Source: Zoogloeaceae bacterium (lineage in GTDB: Bacteria; Pseudomonadota; Gammaproteobacteria; Burkholderiales; Rhodocyclaceae). From it: a stretch of 64,000 nt of DNA. The notes below the pieces were generated by a model. It ran no database searches and was not told the origin of the DNA. It saw only the letters and a list, made by a program, of their open reading frames with translations. Position numbers and translations under genes: made by a program. Of this stretch, positions 28,920 through 40,261 are shown piece after piece (the first letter of the stretch is position 1; each line of letters begins with the position of its first letter). Where the stretch lies: contig JAIRPW010000038.1 in the NCBI GenBank assembly GCA_031256795.1, positions 46,460 to 110,459 of the forward strand. The letters are read 5' to 3'.

Positions 28920-29642
28920 TCAAGTACGCACAGCGGCAAGAAGATAATTCACGTCCAGACTCGACGTCAGATGATAGCGGCGCGTGAAAGGCTGGTACGC
29001 CAAACCCGTCGACGCGGAAATTTCCAGGCCTTCGTCCCGACACCAGCGCGCAAGCTCAGAAGGGCGAATGAAGCGCGCGTGGTCGTGCGTGCCTTTTGGC
29101 AGCAACCCAAGCAAGTATTCAGCGCCAAGCACCGCAAAAAGCCAGGATTTCACATTACGATTTAGCGTCGCGAAAAAAACCATGCCGCCAGGTTTAAGCA
29201 ACCTAGCGGCAGCGGCAACAATTCGCCCCGGTTCCGGCACATGCTCCAGCATTTCAAGGCAAGTCACATAGTCAAAGGCTCCCGGCTGCTCCTTTGCCAG
29301 ATTCTCGGCGGAAACCTGCCGATAGGTCACGTTCTGCCCACTTTCCAGAAGATGCAGGCGCGCGACAGCCAGAAGTTTTTCCGCAAGATCAATGCCCAAA
29401 ACATCCGCGCCGCGCGCTGCCATGCCCTCGCTCAAAAGCCCGCCGCCACAGCCAATATCCAACACCTTCTTGCCAGAGAAAGACGCGAAAGTTTCCATCC
29501 AGTCAAGACGCAGCGGATTGATCTCGTGCAGAGGACGCAAAGCGCCCCCCGCATCCCACCAGTAATGCGCCAACTCAGAAAATTTAGCAAGCTCACCCGG
29601 ATCGGCGTTGGCATAAACAGAAGCCGCGTCTAGCATCGTCAT
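28920..29642 (-). CDS. ubiG: Ubiquinone biosynthesis O-methyltransferase
   Basis: AHYWWDAGGALRPLHEINPLRLDW, VLDIGCGGGLLSEGMAARGADVLGIDLAE, TLNRNVKSWLFAVLGAEYLLGLLPKGTHDHARFIRPSEL. Confidence 0.96.
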   Translation of the reverse strand: MTMLDAASVYANADPGELAKFSELAHYWWDAGGALRPLHEINPLRLDWMETFASFSGKKVLDIGCGGGLLSEGMAARGADVLGIDLAEKLLAVARLHLLESGQNVTYRQVSAENLAKEQPGAFDYVTCLEMLEHVPEPGRIVAAAARLLKPGGMVFFATLNRNVKSWLFAVLGAEYLLGLLPKGTHDHARFIRPSELARWCRDEGLEISASTGLAYQPFTRRYHLTSSLDVNYLLAAVRT

Positions 29643-29668
29643 AATGAAACTTTTGGAAAAAGAGCAAA

Positions 29669-29701
29669 AAAGAAAAAGCCCCGCGTTCGCAGGGCTTTGC
29701 G
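29669..29701 (-). terminator. Intrinsic terminator of the ompA-like gene
   Basis: On the minus strand aaagccctgcgaacgcggggctttttcttttttt. Confidence 0.8.
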
Positions 29702-29726
29702 AAAGGCATTTTTACATGCCAGACAC

Positions 29727-30398
29727 TTATTTCGTGCCGATCAGCTCAATATCAACACGACGATCCGGCTGCAGACATTCCACCAATTTTTTGTTGCGAT
29801 TGCTGTCCGCACCAAGATTGTTGCATGCGTCTCCAGTCACGGGCTGAGTCTTGCCCTTGCCTTCCGTGTAAATACGGTTGGCTTCGATTCCCTTGCCGAC
29901 CAGATACTGCTTAACCGCCGCCGCGCGCTTTTCAGAGAGCTTCTGATTATAGGCGTCGCCGCCAATGCGATCCGTATGGCCTACCGCCAGCACAACTTCC
30001 AGATTAATCTCCTTGGACTTTGCGGCAACATCGTCCAGCTTGGCGCGGCCTTCAGGACGCAACACCGCTTTGTTAAAGTCAAACAGCGCGTCTGCGGCAA
30101 TCGAAAGTTTGCCGCTGTCAGGCCGAATGACCGGGCGCTGACTCGGCGTGGCCGCTACCGGCGCCGCGCCGGAGCATTTGCCCGCCGGAACCAGGTCTCG
30201 GTCGCATTGACAGCCCGCAGGATCGTTGCCGGCAGCGGCAGGCGTCCAATATCCGGTGCGCCAGCAAAGATCGGCGCCGCTCGTGGCAACATTGTCGCGC
30301 TGGTCAATAACATACACGCGCTCCTGCGCTTGCACACTGCCCAAAACGATTCCGGCAACAAACGCCAGAACGAAAGAGGGACGAAGAATTTTCTTCAT
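29727..30398 (-). CDS. OmpA-family outer membrane protein
   Basis: Signal peptide MKKILRPSFVLAFVAGIVLGSVQA; OmpA-like C-terminus FDFNKAVLRPEGRAKLDDVA...GHTDRIGGDAYNQKLSEKRAAAVKQYLVGKGI. Confidence 0.92.
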   Translation of the reverse strand: MKKILRPSFVLAFVAGIVLGSVQAQERVYVIDQRDNVATSGADLCWRTGYWTPAAAGNDPAGCQCDRDLVPAGKCSGAAPVAATPSQRPVIRPDSGKLSIAADALFDFNKAVLRPEGRAKLDDVAAKSKEINLEVVLAVGHTDRIGGDAYNQKLSEKRAAAVKQYLVGKGIEANRIYTEGKGKTQPVTGDACNNLGADSNRNKKLVECLQPDRRVDIELIGTK

Positions 30399-30462
30399 AT
30401 TGATTCCTTTGATTGTGAATAAAAAATTAACCGCTGAAAAAGAGGACACAAACATGCGGCTA

Positions 30463-31839
30463 CTAAAGCCTCACATCCATTTTCAAACAGGAAACAACGC
30501 GATTCTGCCACAAACGGGCGATGTTTTTCAAATGCGTAACATCTATATTCAGCGGCACTTTATCAAACACACGCGCCTCCCCCCCTACCCAGACATGACT
30601 CACATCCTCGCGCCCAGCGCCATACACAAGATGAGAGACGGGATGATAACAAGGCAAAAGAGAAAGCGTATCCAGCCGAATCGCCGCCATGTCCGCCCAT
30701 TTCCCCACCGTGATTGAACCCAAAGATTCCTCGCGCCCCAGAATAATTGCGGCTTCCAGCGTAGCCATACGCAACATTTCCCAAGCGGCGCACAGACCGG
30801 CGTCCTGATTGACCCCCTTCGCCAACAAAGACGCCAGTCGCGTTTCCGCAAGAATATCCAGACGATTGTTGCTGGCCGCGCTGTCCGTACCCAGACCTAC
30901 ATGAATTCCAGCGCGACGAACATCCGCAAGAGGCGCGATACCGCATCCCAGTTTTAAATTGGAGGCAGGGCAATGAACGAGATTACAACCATATTCAGCG
31001 AGCGTTTCAATTTCATCGGGCAAAAGATGAGTCGCGTGCACGCCAATAAATTGCGGACCCAGCACCCCAAGACGTTTCAGCCGATACAACGGACGACAGC
31101 CGTAAGTTTCCAAATGCTCCCGGATTTCATCATGGTTTTCATGAAGATGCGTGTGAATGGGCAGCGCGAGCTGCGCCGCAAGAGTCTGTATCCGTTCAAA
31201 CGTGGTATCGCTGACGCTGTAGGGCGCGTGCGGCGCGAGACAAAAACCGATGAGCGGATGCGCGTGCCAGCGCTCAAAACTTTCCACTCCCTTGTGTAGG
31301 TAATCCGCAGCGTCACTGGCGTAATTCCCAGAAAACTCCAGAACCGTAATGCCCAGTATCGCGCGCATTCCGGCTTCCACGGCAGCAGTAGCCGCCGCGT
31401 CCGGAAAAAAATACATGTCGTTGAAAGTAGTTACGCCGCCTTTCAGCATTTCCGCACAAGCCAACCGGGTTCCGTCGTGCGTAAACTCATGGGAAACCAG
31501 GGCGCTTTCCAGCGGCCAAATTCGCTCTTTCAGCCAGCGCATCATGGGCAGATCGTCTGCGACGCCGCGCAAAAGGCTCATGGCCGCATGAGTATGCAGA
31601 TTGATGAGTCCCGGAAAAAGCAAATGCTCGTCCAATTCCACGCACTCTTTCGCCTGGTAATACTCGCGCGCCAGCGCGGACGGCAAAATATCAAGAATGC
31701 GCCCGCGCTGAACGACAACAGAATAATGCTCCAGCAGATTGTCATTCTCGACCTGCGCGAGATAGCGCGCGTGAATAACCAGATCGGGATGACGCGCGCT
31801 TTCTGGAGCGATAGAGGCAACATGCGGTTTTCGGGACAT
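30463..31839 (-). CDS. TRZ/ATZ-family amidohydrolase (5-methylthioadenosine/S-adenosylhomocysteine deaminase-like)
   Basis: LFPGLINLHTHAAMSLLRGVADDLPMMRWL, HTHLHENHDEI, GLGTDSAASNNRLDILAE. Confidence 0.88.
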   Translation of the reverse strand: MSRKPHVASIAPESARHPDLVIHARYLAQVENDNLLEHYSVVVQRGRILDILPSALAREYYQAKECVELDEHLLFPGLINLHTHAAMSLLRGVADDLPMMRWLKERIWPLESALVSHEFTHDGTRLACAEMLKGGVTTFNDMYFFPDAAATAAVEAGMRAILGITVLEFSGNYASDAADYLHKGVESFERWHAHPLIGFCLAPHAPYSVSDTTFERIQTLAAQLALPIHTHLHENHDEIREHLETYGCRPLYRLKRLGVLGPQFIGVHATHLLPDEIETLAEYGCNLVHCPASNLKLGCGIAPLADVRRAGIHVGLGTDSAASNNRLDILAETRLASLLAKGVNQDAGLCAAWEMLRMATLEAAIILGREESLGSITVGKWADMAAIRLDTLSLLPCYHPVSHLVYGAGREDVSHVWVGGEARVFDKVPLNIDVTHLKNIARLWQNRVVSCLKMDVRL

Positions 31840-31936
31840 AAAGACTCGCCGGAATCAGTGCTTACACGAACACTGTTTTATAAAAACGCTTGGACAATAA
31901 CAGAATTCGGCGGAAAAACCGACGCAGGGAATACCC

Positions 31937-32848
31937 CTACAAATTTTCCCCTCGCTTTTGCCCCGCAAGACAAACCCAGCCTTCGCGTTCTCCGAATACG
32001 TCCAGCGAAATCCACGGCGCGTAAATGCTTCGCATTTCTTCCGCCTGTTCCCGCAAAAGCCCGGATAACGCCAAGCGCCCGCCCGGACGCACATATGCGG
32101 CAATCGCTGCCGCCAGCGCGCGCAAGGGATTCGCCAAAATATTGGCCACTACCAGATCATATTCATCCCGCGCTGTCCGCGCGCCCACTGATTCCGTAAA
32201 AATCGCCGCAACGCTATTGATTCTGGCATTCTCGCGCGCGGACAAAACTGCCTGCGGATCAATATCCACGCCCATAATTCTGGACGCGCCCAGCTTGCCT
32301 GCCGCAATCGCCAAAATCCCGGAACCACAGCCATAGTCCAGCACACTTGCGCCCGCAGTCACCTCGCGCTCCAGCCACTCCAGGCACAGGCGCGTCGTCG
32401 GATGCGCGCCCGTACCAAATGCCATGCCAGGATCTAGCGTCAAACAAATGGCCGAGGAATCAGGGCGCTCACACCAGGATGGCACAATCCACAAACGCGG
32501 GGAAATTTGAATCGGCGTAAACTGCGCCTGAGTCAGGCGCACCCAGTTTTCCTCTTCTACGCGCTGACAGACCAATGCGGGAACCGGCTCGCACAGCGCC
32601 CGCGACGCCTTTTCCACACATTTTCTCACCTCTGCTGTCGCAAGAAAAAGCGCGGACAAAAGCGAGCGCTTCCAAAAACGCATTTCCTGCCCAGGTTCGC
32701 CGAATTGCGGCATTTCTTCCTGCGTTCCCGCGTCCGCGTCCTCCAGCCCCACCGAAAGCGCCCCCGCCGCAAAGAGCGCGTCGCTCCACGCATCCAGCCG
32801 CTTTTCGTTCGCTCCCTCCACAGGAAAAGTCACGTGAATCCAGGCCAT
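31937..32848 (-). CDS. prmA: Ribosomal protein L11 methyltransferase
   Basis: LDPGMAFGTGAHPTTRLCLEWLE, VLDYGCGSGILAIAAGKLGA, NILANPLRALAAAI. Confidence 0.96.
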   Translation of the reverse strand: MAWIHVTFPVEGANEKRLDAWSDALFAAGALSVGLEDADAGTQEEMPQFGEPGQEMRFWKRSLLSALFLATAEVRKCVEKASRALCEPVPALVCQRVEEENWVRLTQAQFTPIQISPRLWIVPSWCERPDSSAICLTLDPGMAFGTGAHPTTRLCLEWLEREVTAGASVLDYGCGSGILAIAAGKLGASRIMGVDIDPQAVLSARENARINSVAAIFTESVGARTARDEYDLVVANILANPLRALAAAIAAYVRPGGRLALSGLLREQAEEMRSIYAPWISLDVFGEREGWVCLAGQKRGENL

Positions 32849-32854
32849 AACCGG

Positions 32855-34213
32855 TTACTGCTGAACTTCGCCCCGATCAGACAAACGCTGCTCCAGATAA
32901 TGAATACTGGTGCCGCCTTTCATGTAACGCGCGTCCTGCATCAATTCCTGATGCAGAGGAATATTGGTTTTGATCCCTTCCACGCCCATTTCCGAGAGCG
33001 CGATGCGCATCCGCCGAATGGCCTGATCGCGCGTATCGCCATAGGCAATCACCTTGGCAATCATCGAGTCATAGTGCGACGGAACGGTATACCCCTGATA
33101 AATATGCGAATCCACCCGAATGCCGGGACCTCCCGGCGGGTGATACACCGTAATCTTTCCGGGAAAAGGCACGAAAGTATAAGGATCCTCGGCATTGATA
33201 CGGCATTCAATCGCGTGTCCGCGAAACTGTATATCGCGCTGCTTGAACCAGAGTTTTTCCCCGGCCGCAATGCGAATCTGCGCCTGCACGATGTCAATCC
33301 CCGTAATCGCCTCCGTTACCGGATGTTCGACCTGTACCCGCGTGTTCATCTCAATGAAAAAAAACTTGCCGTTCTCATAGAGAAACTCAAACGTTCCCGC
33401 GCCGCGATAACCAATTCTGCGGCAGGCGTCCGCGCAACGCTCCCCAATGCGCGACAAAAGACGCGGCTGAATCAGAGGAGCCGGCGCCTCCTCTATCACC
33501 TTTTGATGTCGGCGTTGCATAGAGCAGTCGCGCTCCCCCAGGAATACCGCGTTGCCATATTGGTCTACCAGCACCTGAATCTCAATATGGCGCGGATTTT
33601 CCAAATATTTTTCCATATAGACTGTCGGATTGCCGAAGGCAGCCTGCGCCTCCGCGCGCGTCATGGCCACCGCGTTCAAAAGCGCCGCCTCGGTATGCAC
33701 CACACGCATTCCGCGCCCGCCGCCGCCGCCCGCCGCCTTGATAATGACTGGATAGCCAATACTTTTGGCAACCCGCGTAGTCTCCTGCATGTCTTCCGAC
33801 AACTCGCCGTCTGAACCCGGAACGCACGGCACGCCCGCCGCCTTCATCGCGTCCTTGGCAGAAACCTTATCCCCCATAAGACGAATCGTCTCCGCCCTGG
33901 GGCCGATAAACACAAAGCCGGAAGTCTCCACCCGCTCGGCAAAATCCGCGTTTTCCGACAAAAAACCATAGCCCGGATGAATCGCCTGGGCGTCCGTAAC
34001 TTCCGCCGCCGAAATAATGGCCGGAACGTGCAAATAGCTTTCTCTTACAGACGCGGGACCAATACAAACCGACTCGTCCGCAAGTTTTACGTACTTGGCC
34101 TCACGGTCCGCCTCGGAATGCACAACCACCGTCTTGATCCCCATCTCTCGGCAAGCGCGCTGCACCCGGAGCGCAATCTCGCCCCGATTGGCAATCAGAA
34201 CCTTTTCAAACAT
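32855..34213 (-). CDS. accC: Acetyl-CoA carboxylase, biotin carboxylase subunit
   Basis: [56 protein letters not shown]. Confidence 0.98.
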   Translation of the reverse strand: MFEKVLIANRGEIALRVQRACREMGIKTVVVHSEADREAKYVKLADESVCIGPASVRESYLHVPAIISAAEVTDAQAIHPGYGFLSENADFAERVETSGFVFIGPRAETIRLMGDKVSAKDAMKAAGVPCVPGSDGELSEDMQETTRVAKSIGYPVIIKAAGGGGGRGMRVVHTEAALLNAVAMTRAEAQAAFGNPTVYMEKYLENPRHIEIQVLVDQYGNAVFLGERDCSMQRRHQKVIEEAPAPLIQPRLLSRIGERCADACRRIGYRGAGTFEFLYENGKFFFIEMNTRVQVEHPVTEAITGIDIVQAQIRIAAGEKLWFKQRDIQFRGHAIECRINAEDPYTFVPFPGKITVYHPPGGPGIRVDSHIYQGYTVPSHYDSMIAKVIAYGDTRDQAIRRMRIALSEMGVEGIKTNIPLHQELMQDARYMKGGTSIHYLEQRLSDRGEVQQ

Positions 34214-34245
34214 ATCTCAAACTCCGGCCAGAAATCGCGCGCCCA

Positions 34246-34698
34246 TTAGGCAATCAGGAACAAAGGTTCGCCAAACTCCACAGGCTGGCCATTTTCCACC
34301 AAAACCGCCTTGACGATTCCAGAAGCGTCCGCCTCAATCTCGTTCAGTAACTTCATCGCCTCGATGATGCACAGGGTATCCCCCTCCTTCACGCTCTGCC
34401 CCACTTCAACAAAGGGACTCGCGCCCGGAGACGGCGCGCGATAGAACGTGCCCACCATCGGCGATTTCACCTCGTGTCCCTCGGCTTTCTCCTCCTCATC
34501 CTCCTCCAGATTGACGGCGCCTCCGCCGCCAGAAGGCGCAAGGAATGTCGGCGCACCCGGCAAAACGTAATTTTGCGGCACGCCAACAGGCGCGGACTTG
34601 GCGATCCGCACCCGCTCCTCACCTTCCGTCACTTCCAGTTCGGAAATCCCAGATTCTTGCACCAGATCAATAAGTTTTTTGAGTTTACGCAAATCCAT
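34246..34698 (-). CDS. accB: Biotin carboxyl carrier protein of acetyl-CoA carboxylase
   Basis: [37 protein letters not shown] biotinyl domain. Confidence 0.97.
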   Translation of the reverse strand: MDLRKLKKLIDLVQESGISELEVTEGEERVRIAKSAPVGVPQNYVLPGAPTFLAPSGGGGAVNLEEDEEEKAEGHEVKSPMVGTFYRAPSPGASPFVEVGQSVKEGDTLCIIEAMKLLNEIEADASGIVKAVLVENGQPVEFGEPLFLIA

Positions 34699-34782
34699 GA
34701 GGATTCTCCCTATAGGAAAAACCAGAGCGGGAGCGACGCTGAAGCGCTTGTAACGCCCAGGTTATCCCGCACAAAAAAAGAA

Positions 34783-35274
34783 TCAGCCCGCATCCGGCTG
34801 TTCAAGAAAAAATTCCAACGCGAACAAATACCCTTGCGCTCCCAGTCCGGTGATGACGCCCACCGCCGCATCGGAAAAAAAAGAGCGACGCCGGAATGTC
34901 TCGCGCGCATACACGTTGGAAAGATGCACTTCAATAAACGGGATCGCCACCGCCAAAAGCGCGTCCCGCAACGCAACGCTGGTATGCGTCCATGCAGCCG
35001 GATTGATAATAATCGCCGTAACGCCGTCTTCTTTGGCCGCGTGTATACGCTCAAGACACTCGCCCTCATGATTGCTCTGAAAGCACAAAAGCCGGACGTC
35101 TGCCGTCCTGGCGCGACGCATCAAACTCTCGTTGATCTCCTCCAGGGTCGCGCGGCCATAATGCTGCGGCTCACGCAAACCCAGAAGATTCAGATTGGGA
35201 CCGTGCAACACCAGAATGAGCGGACGCCCGTCTTGTTCGGCGGTGGAACTGGAAGACGCTTTTCGTGTATTCAT
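34783..35274 (-). CDS. aroQ: Type II 3-dehydroquinate dehydratase
   Basis: [60 protein letters not shown]. Confidence 0.97.
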   Translation of the reverse strand: MNTRKASSSSTAEQDGRPLILVLHGPNLNLLGLREPQHYGRATLEEINESLMRRARTADVRLLCFQSNHEGECLERIHAAKEDGVTAIIINPAAWTHTSVALRDALLAVAIPFIEVHLSNVYARETFRRRSFFSDAAVGVITGLGAQGYLFALEFFLEQPDAG

Positions 35275-35376
35275 ACCAGCAAGTTTGCCGCAAATGAGAG
35301 CAGTTTGTCCAGAAAAACCGCCCGCATGGGAAAAACTCCTTTGACGAGCATAGTATTTCCCATGAGTTTTCTCATT

Positions 35377-36105
35377 TTAACAGCATGTTCGCTTCCAAAT
35401 ACAGCCACTTTGGCTCTCTTTATCAATATTTTCCAGAATTTTCTGATGCGCGTCCCGTTCAGCCTCGGTAGCGCGCAAAACACGGAGCGAAAACGTTGAG
35501 CGCGGATGCAAACCGGATTCCGTCTCCGAAGATTCCCGTTCCTGCGGCGCTCTGACGGAATTCGGAACATTCTCCGCGAGAAGGCTTTCCTGGCCGCGCG
35601 TCATGGCCAGATATACGTCCGCCAGCAGCTCGGCGTCCAATAACGCGCCGTGTAAGGTACGGCGCGCGTTGTTAACCTGATAGCGCTCGCATAGCGCGTC
35701 CAGATTATTACGCTTTCCGGGATGAAGTTCCCGCGCAAGTTTTAGGGTATCCAGCGTACTGGGGCATAAATCTTCCACTGCGGATAAATCCAGGCGGGCA
35801 AACTCCATGTTCAGAAAGGCGACGTCAAAAGGCGCGTTGTGAATCACCAATTCCGCGCCTGTAATAAAGGCACGAAACTCCCCGGCAATTTCAGCGAATT
35901 TTGGCTTATCTTCAAGGAATTCCTGAGTAAGACCGTGTATCTCTAACGCGCTAGCGTCAATCTCGCGCTCTGGATTGATATAGAAATGCAGATGCTTGCC
36001 AGTCAAACGGCGGTTCTTCATTTCCACGCCCGCAATCTCAAGAATGCGGTGTCCAAGCGATGACTCCAAGCCAGTCGTTTCAGTATCAAGAAAAATCTGG
36101 CGCAT
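35377..36105 (-). CDS. dnaQ: DNA polymerase III epsilon subunit
   Basis: RQIFLDTETTGLESSLGHRILEIAGVEM, HNAPFDVAFLNMEF, RRTLHGALLDAELLADVYL. Confidence 0.95.
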   Translation of the reverse strand: MRQIFLDTETTGLESSLGHRILEIAGVEMKNRRLTGKHLHFYINPEREIDASALEIHGLTQEFLEDKPKFAEIAGEFRAFITGAELVIHNAPFDVAFLNMEFARLDLSAVEDLCPSTLDTLKLARELHPGKRNNLDALCERYQVNNARRTLHGALLDAELLADVYLAMTRGQESLLAENVPNSVRAPQERESSETESGLHPRSTFSLRVLRATEAERDAHQKILENIDKESQSGCIWKRTCC

Positions 36106-36170
36106 AAAACTCCATCCCCAAGAAAAGTTATGACTTTGCCGCTAATTTTCGTAAAAAAAGCGCAATGCCG

Positions 36171-36623
36171 TTAGAAAACGTACTCTCGCAAACCCTGCCC
36201 CGCCAACCGATCCGCCTGTTCATTACCCGGATTTCCGACGTGGCCCTTGACCCAAACCCAGTCAATCCGGTGCGGCGCGGCCAAACGCCTCAGCTCACGC
36301 CAAAGCTCGGCGTTCCTGACTGGCTTTTTGTCCGCCGTCCGCCAACCGTTTTTTTCCCAATTGACAATCCATTGGCTAATTCCCTGCTGCACATAGCGTG
36401 AGTCCGTATAGATCCGCGCGGCAACCGGGCGTTTCAATTCTCCTAGAGCTTTAATGACGGCAGTCAATTCCATACGATTATTGGTCGTTTCCCGCTCACC
36501 GCCGCAGAGCGTTTTTTCATGCGCGCCCAATTTGAGCAAAGCGCCCCAGCCCCCAGGTCCGGGATTGCCCTTGCAGGCGCCATCCGTATAAATCTCTACG
36601 GTTGTTTCGACGAACTTATCCAT
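36171..36623 (-). CDS. rnhA: Ribonuclease HI
   Basis: [53 protein letters not shown]. Confidence 0.97.
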   Translation of the reverse strand: MDKFVETTVEIYTDGACKGNPGPGGWGALLKLGAHEKTLCGGERETTNNRMELTAVIKALGELKRPVAARIYTDSRYVQQGISQWIVNWEKNGWRTADKKPVRNAELWRELRRLAAPHRIDWVWVKGHVGNPGNEQADRLAGQGLREYVF

Positions 36624-37401
36624 GATGTTTTTCCTTGCGCGCCAACGTTACCGCCGTCTGAACAGAAATCCGCCCGGAACGCCAGGCGGGAAGAATTAAC
36701 TTCATGCCCGGAACGCGCTTCATGGCTCGCAGAATATACACGTTGCCTGCCGCGCCCCACCAGCGATCTCCCGCATATTCCATAAAACGCCAGCGCGACA
36801 GCCATTTCTCACTCTGACAGGGCGGCGCGTAACAGCCAAAAATGCCACGGTCAACCTCCAGCCCCAATAATTTTAGCCAGTCCTTCAAGCGCGACAGCGA
36901 AAGATAACGACCGTTCCAGGGAAAAGACGCGGAATACGCCGAAAAACGCCGCCGCGCGCCCCAAAGGGAAAAAGGATTAAAACCCACAATGAAAAGCCGC
37001 CCCTCAGGAATCAAAACGCGCTCCACCTCCCGCAAAATTTGATGCGGCTCCGCGTGAAACTCCAGCACATGCGGCAAAACAACCGTGTCCGCGCATTGCG
37101 ACTCAATCGGCAATTGCGTAAAACGCGCGCGCAACGGCATGGCCGCGCCATCCGGCCATGCGGCCGCAAGCGTTTCTTCCGTCACAATCTGGCGCAGGGA
37201 CATTCGGCTCATGCGTAAAAAATTGTGCTCCGGCAACCCCAATTGCAAAGCGTTATAGCCAAAATCATCCACCAGCATATTTTTTATGCGCAGCGTCTCC
37301 CAGGCAAGCACATAGCGCCCCAGCGGCGTCTGCCACCATGAAGACGATGAGAAAAAACTCTTCCCCGTGTTTTTTGTCGCTCCGGACAAATTTTTCCCCA
37401 T
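36616..37401 (-). CDS. Class I SAM-dependent methyltransferase (Methyltransf_11-like) upstream of rnhA
   Basis: [50 protein letters not shown]. Confidence 0.85.
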   Translation of the reverse strand: MGKNLSGATKNTGKSFFSSSSWWQTPLGRYVLAWETLRIKNMLVDDFGYNALQLGLPEHNFLRMSRMSLRQIVTEETLAAAWPDGAAMPLRARFTQLPIESQCADTVVLPHVLEFHAEPHQILREVERVLIPEGRLFIVGFNPFSLWGARRRFSAYSASFPWNGRYLSLSRLKDWLKLLGLEVDRGIFGCYAPPCQSEKWLSRWRFMEYAGDRWWGAAGNVYILRAMKRVPGMKLILPAWRSGRISVQTAVTLARKEKHHG

Positions 37402-37445
37402 TTCAGTTTCGGCTACGGGTATTTTCGTTTCGCGCAGCGCTAACG

Positions 37446-38465
37446 CTAGCGGGTTTCCGTATTCGCCGGCTCACGGGCCAAAAGGCTCGTAACCGCTTCT
37501 CGCGGCGTCAATTCGCCATCCAGAAGCCGCCTGACCGCTTCGGTGATCGGCAAATCAATACCGCGCTTCGCAGCCAGACAATACGCCTCCCGCGCTGTCA
37601 TCACCCCTTCGGCAACATGCCCAAGTTCCGCAAGTATCTCCGGTAGCGCCTTGCCCTCGGCCAGCGCCAGACCGACACGGCGATTCCGGGATAAATCCCC
37701 GGTGCACGTCAAAATCGTATCCCCCGTCCCGGAAAGCCCCAGGAACGTCTCCTTTCTGCCGCCCAGAGCGACGCCAAGACGCGCCATTTCCGCAAGGCCG
37801 CGCGTCATTAACGCCGCGCGCGCGTTGTGTCCTAAACGCAAACCGTCACAAACCCCCGTCGCAATGGCCAAAATGTTCTTCAACGCGCCGCCCACTTCCA
37901 CGCCCACCAAATCATCATGCGCGTACAGGCGCAAATGACCGCCATGCAGATCCCGCGCGGTTTCCGTCGCAAAGCGCATATCGCGCGCGGCCAACGTAAT
38001 GGCGGCAGGCAGCCCGGCGGCAACTTCCTGCGCAAATGTAGGGCCGGACAACGCTCCATACGCCCAACCACAAGCGCCGTCCGCGCCAAAAACGTCCTCC
38101 AGCACCGCATGAGGCAGACTGCCGGTTTTTTCCTCAAAACCTTTGCACGCCCACAAAATGGGCGCAGACGGTCTTCCCCGCCATAGGTCGCGCAAAGCCA
38201 CAAAAGTAGAGCGCAACCCCGCAACCGAAGTGGCAATCAATACCCGATCCGCCTCGAAAACCGCTTCTTCAAGCACAGAGGATACCCGCACCGAATCCGG
38301 AAAAACGAACCCCGGCAGAAAACGCGAATTCACCCGGCGCCGCAAAATTTCGTCCGCCACATCCGGCTCGCGCGCCCATAGGTACACCGAGACAGAGGGC
38401 AAACGGGAGAACGCCAGCGCCAGCGCGCTTCCCCAAGCTCCGGCCGCAAGAACCGCCAGCTTCAT
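37446..38465 (-). CDS. gpsA: Glycerol-3-phosphate dehydrogenase [NAD(P)+]
   Basis: AGAWGSALALAFSR, LSGPTFAQEVAAGLPAA, VGVEVGGALKNILAIATGVCDGLRLGHNARAALMTRGLAEMARLG. Confidence 0.96.
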   Translation of the reverse strand: MKLAVLAAGAWGSALALAFSRLPSVSVYLWAREPDVADEILRRRVNSRFLPGFVFPDSVRVSSVLEEAVFEADRVLIATSVAGLRSTFVALRDLWRGRPSAPILWACKGFEEKTGSLPHAVLEDVFGADGACGWAYGALSGPTFAQEVAAGLPAAITLAARDMRFATETARDLHGGHLRLYAHDDLVGVEVGGALKNILAIATGVCDGLRLGHNARAALMTRGLAEMARLGVALGGRKETFLGLSGTGDTILTCTGDLSRNRRVGLALAEGKALPEILAELGHVAEGVMTAREAYCLAAKRGIDLPITEAVRRLLDGELTPREAVTSLLAREPANTETR

Positions 38466-38920
38466 AAACCCCAAACCTTGCCGATACGCACAAAGCCGCC
38501 CGCGCCATCACGGTGACGCACCTTCACCCATCCAGGCGGACTGTCTTCCAGCAAATCCAGCACCAGCCACTTGGCGGCCAAAAATACGATTGGCGCGCTG
38601 TCACTGGCATTTTGGCGAACCTCCGCCTGATCCCCCAACACGATGACCGTGCGTTTCAGGGAAAGCAGATTGCGCTCGATCCAGGCTACCGCGCCCTCTG
38701 CGTCACGCACCTTGCTCCAGCCCTCAATCTGGATGAGCACCTCCAGCGGCGCGCCCTCCCGTACCAAATACAGCTTTTTCCCGGAAAGCGAGGGCGCGTC
38801 ATAAAACACAGCTACCGGCACGGCCACGGAGCGATATTCCAAACCCGCCGCCCGCGCTACCGTCACCGCTGAAAACGCCAAAGCCCCCGCAAACAGCGCC
38901 AACAGACTCCGTATGCGCAT
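38462..38920 (-). CDS. Secreted bacterial SH3-domain protein
   Basis: N-terminal signal peptide and SH3-like repeats (YDAPSLSGKKLYLVREGAPLEVLIQIEGWSKVRDAEGAVAWIE); ATGA overlap with gpsA. Confidence 0.78.
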   Translation of the reverse strand: MRIRSLLALFAGALAFSAVTVARAAGLEYRSVAVPVAVFYDAPSLSGKKLYLVREGAPLEVLIQIEGWSKVRDAEGAVAWIERNLLSLKRTVIVLGDQAEVRQNASDSAPIVFLAAKWLVLDLLEDSPPGWVKVRHRDGAGGFVRIGKVWGL

Positions 38921-39001
38921 GATTTCCTCCTCCGCCAAATCCGAACCCGCTGCCCGCAAAACAACCGTTTGCGCAAACGCGCTTATTACAGCGTTTACTT
39001 T

Positions 39002-39505
39002 TTACCCTTCCGCCGTCGTCCCTTCCTGACGTTTTTTCGCCTCTTCCTGTTTCTGGGCAAAATACAGCGCCTCAAAATTAATGGGCTGTAGTAGCACCGA
39101 TGGGAAACCGGCGCGCACAATCACGTCCGAAATCACTTCGCGGGCATAGGGCTGCAAAATATTGGGACAGGCAATCGCCAGAAACGCCTCTAATTCCTGC
39201 GGCGGCACATTCATGACACGGAAAATCCCCGCCTGATGCACCTCCACGAGAAAAAGCGCTTTTTCGCCCAGCTTCGCCGAAACAGTTACGGTCAGCACCG
39301 CATTAAACAAATGATTGCCCAGCGACGTAGCAATGTTGTTCAACTGAATATCAATTTGCGGTTCCCCGCGCTCCAGAAAAATTTCTGGAGCATGCGGCAC
39401 TTCCACGGAAACATCTTTCACGTAGATTTTTTCGATGCTCAGCGTCGGCGTTCCCGGCTGTCCCTCATTGGCGGCGGCGTCTTGCCGCGTTGCGTCCTGA
39501 TTCAT
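39002..39505 (-). CDS. secB: Protein-export chaperone SecB
   Basis: SIEKIYVKDVSVEVPHAPEIFLE, CPNILQPYAREVISDVIVRAGFPSVLLQPINFEALY. Confidence 0.97.
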   Translation of the reverse strand: MNQDATRQDAAANEGQPGTPTLSIEKIYVKDVSVEVPHAPEIFLERGEPQIDIQLNNIATSLGNHLFNAVLTVTVSAKLGEKALFLVEVHQAGIFRVMNVPPQELEAFLAIACPNILQPYAREVISDVIVRAGFPSVLLQPINFEALYFAQKQEEAKKRQEGTTAEG

Positions 39506-39557
39506 GAATAAAGTTCCCTACTCTGTTGAATGAAAAACATGAACCCTTAGCGGCCCA

Positions 39558-39833
39558 TTATCGCGCTTCGGAAGAGTACAGCAGCGGCTGAAGCCCGCCC
39601 GCGCGATCCAAAGCGTAAAGATCGTCGCAACCGCCGACATGCGTCTTGCCAATAAAAATTTGCGGCACAGTGCGGCGGCGGGTTTCTTCCCACATTTCCG
39701 CCATTGCCTTTTCGTCAAGATCAATGCGGATTTCCGTAATTTCGGCCACGCCGCGCTCATATAAAAGCGCTTTTGCGCGTTCGCAGTAGGGACAGGTCGC
39801 CGTAGTGTACATCCGAATTTCCGCCATGCTCAT
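39558..39833 (-). CDS. grxC: Glutaredoxin 3
   Basis: MYTTATCPYCERAKALL, RRTVPQIFIGKTHVGGCDDLYALD. Confidence 0.95.
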   Translation of the reverse strand: MSMAEIRMYTTATCPYCERAKALLYERGVAEITEIRIDLDEKAMAEMWEETRRRTVPQIFIGKTHVGGCDDLYALDRAGGLQPLLYSSEAR

Positions 39834-40261
39834 TTTCTCTTCTCCTTGATCAAAGGCAGTCCAGCGCGCTGCCAGGCGTCCACTCCGCCTTCCAGGACAT
39901 GAAGCCGCGTAAAGCCTTGCTTTTCCAGGCGCGCGCAGGCTTGTCCGGCGCGCGCGCCCGCCGCGCAGACAACCAGCAGAGGTTTTTCTTTCAGAGACGC
40001 CAGCTCCGAAAACCGGGATTCCAGCTCCTTCAACGGCAAATGGCGAGCTTCCGGCAAATGCCCCGCATCGAATTCCGCGCTTTCGCGCACATCAAGAATC
40101 ACGGCCTCTTCCCGGTTAATGAGACGAGTCGCCTCCACTGTCCCCACTCGCTTCCCGCCCTGGCGCAATCCCGGCCAGAGAAGCATCCCGCCGCTGACGA
40201 ACGCGATCAGGATCAGTACAATGTTGTTTCGGACAAATTCCACTATTTGCGCATCAGGCAC
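39830..40261 (-). CDS. Membrane-anchored rhodanese-like protein
   Basis: VILDVRESAEFDAGHLPEARHLPL, PLLVVCAAGARAGQACARLEKQGF. Confidence 0.92.
   Translation of the reverse strand: MPDAQIVEFVRNNIVLILIAFVSGGMLLWPGLRQGGKRVGTVEATRLINREEAVILDVRESAEFDAGHLPEARHLPLKELESRFSELASLKEKPLLVVCAAGARAGQACARLEKQGFTRLHVLEGGVDAWQRAGLPLIKEKRK

Noticed and set aside
32507-33814. 435-aa plus-strand ORF
   Set aside because: Antisense to prmA/accC.
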